This document shows, in pieces, positions 1 through 5,565 of a DNA stretch of 5,565 nucleotides. The translations under genes were made by a program, and so were the position numbers. Origin of the DNA: Candidatus Gottesmanbacteria bacterium RIFCSPLOWO2_01_FULL_49_10 (lineage in GTDB: Bacteria; Patescibacteriota; Microgenomatia; UBA10105; UBA927); the NCBI GenBank assembly GCA_001781025.1, contig MFJZ01000069.1, positions 9,636 through 15,200 on the forward strand, written 5' to 3'. The notes under the pieces were generated by a model, which did no database searches, was not told the origin of the DNA, and saw nothing but the letters and a program-made list of their open reading frames with translations. Each line of letters starts with the position of its first letter. The stretch's first letter is position 1.

Positions 1-3000
1 TGTATTGCGCACCCGAACTTTATATCCAGTTTCGGTTTCTGTCACTTCGACTTTTCCTGCAATTTCAGATATCGGAGATAATGCCCGAGGTGTACGCATT
101 TCAAACAATTCTTCAACACGAGGCAATCCTTGCGTCACATCAAGACCCACGATACCACCGGCATGACGAACGCGCATGGTGAGCTGTGTACCCGGTTCAC
201 CGATAGATTGTGCTGCAATTACCCCCACGGGGGTACCGAGCTCTACTGGTTGCGTGGTAGAAAAATCACGACCATAACACTTCATGCATAGTCCCACGGT
301 TGCACTGCAGGTGAGCGGGGAGCGAATCGTCACGCTTTCCACTGCGTGTTCGTCTAGAAGTTTTCCATGCGACTCTGTAATCAATTCATCTTTGGCAATC
401 AACACTTTTTTACTGCCCGGTGCCACGACATCGAGTGCACAATATCGTCCGACGATGCGCGTGCCAAACGGCGTCTGGCGGTCTTCGTGTCGACTGATTT
501 CCCAACCTTCGCTCGTGCCACAATCGTCAATACGAATGATCGCGTCATGGGACACGTCGACCAATCGCCGGGTTAAATACCCAGCATCAGCGGTCTTTAA
601 CGCCGAATCAGTCAGTCCTTTTCGGGATCCTCTGGTACTCGTCACGTACTCAAAAATAGAGAGTCCCTCGCGATAGTTACTTTTGGTAGGAAGTTCAACA
701 ATTTTTCCAAGCGGATCTACGACTAAGCCTTTTATTGCCGACAGTTGCTTGAGCTGGTCTTTCGACGCACGGGCACCGCCAGATTCAATAATCATTTTTA
801 CCGGGTTATTGGGAGCAAGTTTCGTCCATGTCATATCGGCAATACGCTCAGTCACCTCTATCCATACTTCGTTGGATAATCGTTTCTTTTCTTCAAGGGT
901 AATCAACCCTTGTTGGAATGTACTTTCTACTTCCTTCACTTTCTCCTCTGCTTCTTTAATAATCGTACCTTTCTCGCTAATCATCTCGCAGTCAAACACC
1001 GATACGGAAAGCCCGCCGCAGATGGTCGCACCCCAGAAGCCTAAATTTTTGATCGCATCAATAAGCGTCACCACCTCGTCTTTCTCGTGATGGACAAGAG
1101 CGTTTGTGACGATAGTTTTAATCGTTGCAGCTTTCACTGGAGCATTAAGAAACCGTTGTTCAAGAGGAAGTATTTCGTTAAAGAGAATTCTCCCAATGGT
1201 CGTCGTCACCACTTCTTTACCCATCTGCACGCGAATTGGCTCGCGCAGCGCTATCATGCCTGTCTGATGTGCATAGAGAGCATCAGTAGTACTCAGAAAC
1301 TGTACTCGCCCGCTATCTTGGGGGGGTTGCCGCGTCGGATCCACAGTCGTAATAAAGTAACAGCCAAGCACCATCTCTTTATTCGGTACGGTGATCGGTG
1401 ATCCGTCAGCAGGTTTAAGCAAGCTGTGGGTCGGCAACATGAGATGAATTGCCTCTTCTTGAGATTGCTTGGACAACGGTATGTGAACTGCCATTTGATC
1501 ACCATCAAAATCCGCGTTATACCCCGCGCAAACACACGGATGGATACGGATTGCAGATCCTTCAATGAGGATCGGATAAAATGCTTGGATACCAAGCTTA
1601 TGAAGCGTTGGCGCGCGGTTGAGGAGCACTGGGTGATTTTTCGTAATTTCTTCGAGGATATCAAAAACCTCGGGTGTTCTTCTCTCGAGTACATTCTTGG
1701 CATTCTTTACGTTCGGCGCGACACCTCGAACGATAAGTTCGCGCAAAACAAATGGCTTGAACATCTCGAGTGCCATCTCTTTTGGTATGCCGCACTGGGT
1801 GAGGTTAAGCTCGGGTCCCACGACAATCACTGATCTTCCTGAATAATCCACGCGCTTCCCCAAAAGATTTTGGCGGAATCTCCCCTGTTTCCCACGAAGC
1901 ATATCGGAAAGCGATCGAAGCGGTGCAATCACGGCCCGCGAGGAGGGTCGCTGTGTCGCGTCTATTAAGCTGTCGACCGCCTCTTGCAACATGCGCTTTT
2001 CATTTCGAAGAATGATCTCTGGAGCGCCAAGATCCATAAGGTGTTTGAGCCTATTGTTGCGATTGATGACTCTGCGATAAAGATCATTTAGGTCACTCGT
2101 CGCAAATCGACCACCGGTAAGTTGCACCATGGGCCGAAGATCCGGAGGAATGACCGGAAGTGTTCGAAGCACCATCCATGACGGGTTAACGCTTGCTTTA
2201 CGCATTCCGTCAACAACGCGAAGTCGTTTCGTCGCTTTTAGATGGCGTTGCCCCGTAGTTTTTCCTATTTCATCACGTAACTCCGAAGCAAGTTTATCCA
2301 AATCTAAGGTTTTTACAACCTCAAGCATCGCTTCAGCTCCCATCCCTACCCGGAAACAGGAAACCGCATCATACTCCAACAGACGCAAATATTCGTCTTC
2401 TGTAACCGTCGTAAGGGGCTTAATGCTTCTCACGATACCGATGAGCGAGTCGACGATTTCTTTAATTTTGTCTTGCTCCTCGGCCATTTTTTCATCCAGA
2501 AGCGTCAGCTCCTGGCGCTCCTTCAGAGATGACTCTTCCTGCGCCATTTCTCGCGATTCACGGCTCGATCCGTGCTCTTTGGCCTCTGTTCGATCTTTCG
2601 TAAATTGCTCACGTCGTTTTTCTTTTTCTTTCTTATACTGCTCCTCGACATCAGATAGTCGTTTCTTCCCGGCTTCTGCCAGGTCTTTCAGCACATTTTG
2701 CTTTTTCTCTTCATCCACATGGATCACCAAGTACTGTGCAAAATAGATAACGCCCTCCAGGGCTCTCGGACTTATATCCAACAGGAGTGATAATTTTGAC
2801 GGGGCGCCTTTAAAAAACCATACATGCGCAATGGCGACAGCTAAATTTATGTGTCCCATCCGTTCTCGTCGGACTTTACTCTGTGTTACTTCTACCCCGC
2901 ATTTATCGCACACAATTCCCCGATATCGTATGCGTTTATACTTACCGCAGTAACACTCCCAGTCTTTTGTGGGTCCAAATATCCGCTCATCAAATAAACC

Positions 3001-3150
3001 ATCTTTTTCCGGCTTAAGCGTCCGGTAGTTGATCGTCTCGGGCTTGGTGACCTCGCCATACGACCATCCTTTTATCTCATCAGGCGATGCGAGCATTAAT
3101 TTGAGCCCTTTAAAATCTACGATGTTTGCAAAAATGCTTTTTTTATCCAT
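1..3150 (-). CDS. rpoC: DNA-directed RNA polymerase subunit beta' (5' part, C-terminus outside the window)
   Basis: This gene encodes the beta' subunit, which carries the catalytic magnesium site, the clamp, the bridge helix and the trigger loop. The frame is open for exactly 1050 codons to the window edge. The ATG at 3150-3148 is chosen because the family's N-terminal pattern (IVDFKGLKLMLASPDEI) starts just after it. Features by residue: zinc site 1 with C66, C68, C81, C84 (CYCGKYKR, CDKCGVEV); a Lys/Glu-rich, probably coiled-coil insertion at about 146-240; sigma-binding clamp helices at about 350-395 (GGRFATSDLNDLYRRVINRN); a rudder region at 397-411 that is short and divergent; KQGRFRQNLLGKRVDYSGRS at 421-440; the catalytic NADFDGD with D547, D549, D551; an F-loop at 790-796 (SGGARAS); a bridge helix at about 847-880; zinc site 2 with C877, C948, C955, C958; and a trigger loop from QSIGEPGTQLTMRVRHAGG (M992, H996). 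There is no SI3 insertion in the trigger loop. The jaw after residue 1050 is missing only because of the edge. Confidence 0.98.
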   Translation of the reverse strand, partial: MDKKSIFANIVDFKGLKLMLASPDEIKGWSYGEVTKPETINYRTLKPEKDGLFDERIFGPTKDWECYCGKYKRIRYRGIVCDKCGVEVTQSKVRRERMGHINLAVAIAHVWFFKGAPSKLSLLLDISPRALEGVIYFAQYLVIHVDEEKKQNVLKDLAEAGKKRLSDVEEQYKKEKEKRREQFTKDRTEAKEHGSSRESREMAQEESSLKERQELTLLDEKMAEEQDKIKEIVDSLIGIVRSIKPLTTVTEDEYLRLLEYDAVSCFRVGMGAEAMLEVVKTLDLDKLASELRDEIGKTTGQRHLKATKRLRVVDGMRKASVNPSWMVLRTLPVIPPDLRPMVQLTGGRFATSDLNDLYRRVINRNNRLKHLMDLGAPEIILRNEKRMLQEAVDSLIDATQRPSSRAVIAPLRSLSDMLRGKQGRFRQNLLGKRVDYSGRSVIVVGPELNLTQCGIPKEMALEMFKPFVLRELIVRGVAPNVKNAKNVLERRTPEVFDILEEITKNHPVLLNRAPTLHKLGIQAFYPILIEGSAIRIHPCVCAGYNADFDGDQMAVHIPLSKQSQEEAIHLMLPTHSLLKPADGSPITVPNKEMVLGCYFITTVDPTRQPPQDSGRVQFLSTTDALYAHQTGMIALREPIRVQMGKEVVTTTIGRILFNEILPLEQRFLNAPVKAATIKTIVTNALVHHEKDEVVTLIDAIKNLGFWGATICGGLSVSVFDCEMISEKGTIIKEAEEKVKEVESTFQQGLITLEEKKRLSNEVWIEVTERIADMTWTKLAPNNPVKMIIESGGARASKDQLKQLSAIKGLVVDPLGKIVELPTKSNYREGLSIFEYVTSTRGSRKGLTDSALKTADAGYLTRRLVDVSHDAIIRIDDCGTSEGWEISRHEDRQTPFGTRIVGRYCALDVVAPGSKKVLIAKDELITESHGKLLDEHAVESVTIRSPLTCSATVGLCMKCYGRDFSTTQPVELGTPVGVIAAQSIGEPGTQLTMRVRHAGGIVGLDVTQGLPRVEELFEMRTPRALSPISEIAGKVEVTETETGYKVRVRNT

Positions 3151-3179
3151 ACGTCTGTTGTAAAAATGATCTTCAAAAA
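3151..3179 (-). other. rpoB-rpoC intergenic gap and rpoC translation start region
   Basis: These 29 bases, read as transcript, lie between the rpoB TGA and the rpoC ATG and are A/T-rich (TTTTTGAAGATC then ATTTTTACAACAGACGT). No AGGAGG-like sequence lies 5-10 bases before the ATG; the nearest purine run, GAAGA, is about 20 bases upstream and too far for a normal Shine-Dalgarno sequence. There is no hairpin followed by a U-run, so no terminator is apparent, and no convincing -35/-10 pair, which fits read-through from rpoB. Initiation of rpoC may rely on an unstructured A/U-rich leader or on ribosomes finishing rpoB; that is inference. Confidence 0.6.
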
Positions 3180-5565
3180 TCAGTGCGACTTGGTTCCCTT
3201 GGTCTCTACAACTGTCTCTTCTCCGCTTGCTTTAGCAAGCTCTGCCGCCTGCCCTTGTACCGCCACATCATCTTGCGGGGCTCCAGTGGTCGACACAGGT
3301 GCCGCCGTATCCGATTGCGCAACCTGTGGTCTGGCTGACACAACGCCCGTTGGTATAACATGTAATCCTAATGCCTGAAGCTCCTTCACTAAAACCTTAA
3401 ACGACTCTGGTACGGTCGAGGCGGGAATATCGGTTCCTTTCACAATTGCTTCAAATGCTTTAGCGCGGCCAACCACGTCATCCGATTTTATGGTCAACAT
3501 TTCCTGAAGAATGTGGGCAGCTCGATGTGCTTCGAGCGCCCAAACTTCCATTTCGCCCAGTCTTTGTCCTCCCATCTGAGCTTTACCGCCCAGCGGTTGC
3601 TGTGTCACCAGCGAATATGGACCCGTCGAACGAGCGTGTGTCTTATCCTCCACCATGTGAATAAGCTTCATGATATAGCCAATTCCTACAGCAACCGGCT
3701 CTGTGAACGGTTCACCAGTTCGACCATCATAAAGGACACTCTTCCCGCTTACGGGAAGACCTGACTCTTCGAGTTTCTTGACAATATTCTCCTCAATAAC
3801 CTGCTCAAATACCGGCATTGACACCTTGATATTGAGCTTTTGCGCCGCCAAACCTAAATGGGCTTCGAGTAACTGTCCTAAATTCATACGGGCCAATACC
3901 GAAAGCGGCGATATGATGAGGTCAACCGTTGTACCATCGACTAAGTACGGCATATCTGACTCAGGGACGATCTTACTGATGACTCCTTTATTGCCGTGCC
4001 GACCTGCGAGTTTATCGCCAACGACGACTTTTCGTATTTGAGCAACTTTCACCACAATTTTCCTGTTTGTCCCTGGTTCAAGCTCATCGCCATGCTCTTT
4101 GTCCAAAATTTTTACCTCAACGACCGTTCCCCGCTCGCCGTGCGGCATCCGTAGGCTTGTATCGCGAACTTCCCGCGCTTTCTCGCCGAAAATTGCCCGA
4201 AGGAGTCTCTCCTCTGCGGTAAGCTCGGTTTCTCCCTTCGGGGCAATCTTGCCAACTAAAATATCGTTTGGTCCAACTTCTGCACCGACCACGACGATCC
4301 CGTCTTCGTCGAGGTTACGAAGTGCTTCTTCACCAACATTGGGGATGTCTCGTGTCGTTTCTTCCGGACCGAGCTTGGTGTCTACGACGCTCGCTTCATA
4401 CTCTTCGATGTTTACAGATGTCAGAAGGTCTTCTCTTACCAAGCGATCGGAGATGACGATGGCGTCTTCGTATCCCAAACCATCGTAACTCATGTAGGCG
4501 ATCGTCACATTGGTTCCCAGAGCCAATTCTCCGCCATCACAGGCCGGGCCATCTATTAATACATCGCCAACTTTTACTTTATCATGAGTTTGCACGAGCA
4601 CCCGTTGGTTATAGCATGTAGACTGTGCTGACCGTTTAAATTTTTCTACAGCATGGGTAGTCGTTCCGTCTTTGGTCTCGACAACAACCGTTGTCGCATC
4701 CGCAAACGCGACCGTACCCTCCGCTGTCGCACGTATGACTCGACCCATGGAGGATGCAATGGGCGCTTCCATACCTGTCCCGACGACCGGTGACTGAGGG
4801 GCAAGAAGGGGCACCGCTTGGCATTGCATGTGCGTTCCCATAAGGGCCCTATTGGCTTCGTCATGAGCCAAAAATGGGATAAGAGAAGCAGGAGCGCCTA
4901 CCACTTGACGCGGAACGATGTCTATATATTCAACAACAGAGACATCCGCTTCGAGGAACTCTCCTTTGTACCGCACTGGAACACGCGTATCCAGGAGTGT
5001 CCCGTCATGATCGAGGCGAATCCCCGCATGGGTGACATAATGCTGTTGTTCGTCATCGGAGGCCAAATAGACAATGTCGCTCGTCACACGCATGACCGAA
5101 CGGCCACCGTGAGTGGCTTTTTCGACTCTTCTATAAGGGGTTTCCAAAAATCCATACTCGTTGATGCGCGCGTAGAGAGCCATATATGTAACGAGTCCAA
5201 TATTGGGCCCTTCGGGACTTCTGATGGGACAAATCCGTCCATACTGACTCGCGTTGATATCTCGAATTGAAAACGATGCCCGCTCTCGCGATATACCACC
5301 AACACCCATGACAGTAAGTCGTCGCAAGTTATCTATTTCTGCCAAGGGATTGGTTTGATCTAATATGGTGGAAAGTTGGCTGGTTCGAAAAAAGTCATTG
5401 ATTGCTGCAATGATGGGTCTTGCGTTGACAAGCTGCGAAGGAGTCAGATCAGCTGCTGCAGGACCGGCCAGACTCATCTTTTCTCGGACGGATCGTTCGA
5501 GCCTCAGGAGTCCTACACGAAATGCGTTGGTCGCAACGAGCTCACCCACACGACGAACCCGACGA
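3180..5565 (-). CDS. rpoB: DNA-directed RNA polymerase subunit beta (3' part, N-terminus outside the window)
   Basis: This gene encodes the beta subunit of RNA polymerase, which pairs with beta' to form the active centre, the RNA-DNA hybrid site and one side of the main channel. About 794 codons are present; by comparison with E. coli roughly 450 N-terminal residues lie beyond the edge. No start codon is visible: the GTG at 5549-5547 is an internal valine inside the conserved RRVRRVGEL stretch. In order I see the rifampicin region (5387-5307, [16 protein letters not shown]), [36 protein letters not shown], the flap-associated [20 protein letters not shown], and [11 protein letters not shown] (about 3990-4016) with both active-site lysines (E. 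coli K1065 and K1073). [10 protein letters not shown] and [15 protein letters not shown] close the conserved part. The roughly 100-residue enterobacterial insertion SI2 is absent. Odd points are several changed rifamycin-contact positions and a 56-residue Ala/Thr/Val/Gln-rich acidic tail. The stop is TGA. rpoC follows after 29 bases, so co-transcription is likely. Identity is certain; lineage is inferred. Confidence 0.98.
   Translation of the reverse strand, partial: [794 protein letters not shown]

Noticed and set aside
1293..1703. A 136-codon minus-strand open frame inside rpoC
   Set aside because: It is an out-of-frame reading of the segment encoding the NADFDGD region; the true frame is continuous there.
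2129..2746. A 205-codon plus-strand open frame
   Set aside because: It is antisense to the rpoC coiled-coil region; the product is a Ser/Arg-rich mirror of Lys/Glu codons with no recognisable domain, while the minus frame is clearly beta'.
3094..3096. Alternative rpoC start at Met19, with AAAGGG about 9 bases upstream
   Set aside because: It would remove the family-conserved N-terminal residues (IVDFKGLKL), so the upstream ATG at 3150-3148 is preferred despite its weak ribosome site.
1..3150. rpoC as a broken or frameshifted gene, because no long complete frame ends in the window
   Set aside because: Manual translation of all 1050 codons shows an uninterrupted frame; the stop simply lies beyond position 1.
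3180..3182. UGA recoded as glycine (code 25, as in Gracilibacteria)
   Set aside because: Reading through gives only a short non-homologous extension to a TAG, rpoC starts in another frame just after, and no in-frame TGA occurs within either gene.
4818..5270. A 150-codon plus-strand open frame
   Set aside because: It lies wholly antisense to conserved rpoB sequence and shows no family features; it is a shadow frame.
5547..5549. GTG as the start of rpoB
   Set aside because: The frame continues upstream to the edge with the conserved RRVRR stretch, and about 450 N-terminal residues of beta would otherwise be missing; this is an internal valine.
1..5565. CRISPR arrays, insertion sequences, tRNA or other RNA genes, phage or defence genes
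   Set aside because: The window is filled by the two polymerase genes except for 29 bases, and I saw no direct repeats, terminal inverted repeats or tRNA-like folds.

Overview
The window holds two protein genes and nothing else that I can support: the adjacent, co-oriented minus-strand genes rpoB (3' part, 5565 to 3180) and rpoC (5' part, 3150 to 1). They encode the beta and beta' subunits that together form the catalytic core of bacterial RNA polymerase. Both are cut only by the window edges. I read the rpoC frame by hand through all 1050 codons in the window and found no stop or frameshift. The rpoB frame is open from the edge to a TGA at 3182-3180.

Layout along the transcript: the rpoB fragment (about 794 codons) starts about 50 residues before the rifampicin region and runs through the flap, the active-site lysines and the C-terminal clamp segment, then ends in a 56-residue low-complexity tail. 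A 29-base A/T-rich gap without a clear Shine-Dalgarno sequence follows. rpoC then carries the N-terminal zinc site, a charged coiled-coil-like insertion, the clamp helices, the NADFDGD catalytic loop, the F-loop, the bridge helix, the second zinc site and the trigger loop. It leaves the window soon after, with its C-terminal part missing.

Organism (inference): a bacterium using the standard code (TGA stops rpoB, and no TGA is read through). The polymerase lacks the proteobacterial insertions in beta (SI2) and in the trigger loop (SI3). It has a charged N-terminal beta' insertion, a beta tail, and many substitutions at positions that are near-invariant in cultured bacteria, for example [38 protein letters not shown] and MRVRHAGG. 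From memory this fits best with Patescibacteria/CPR, probably the Parcubacteria side, but no search could be run.

No undescribed system is visible. This is a core housekeeping operon. The points worth a second look are the divergent catalytic and drug-contact elements: trigger loop, F-loop, rudder and rifamycin pocket. Several may be lineage traits rather than features of this one genome.
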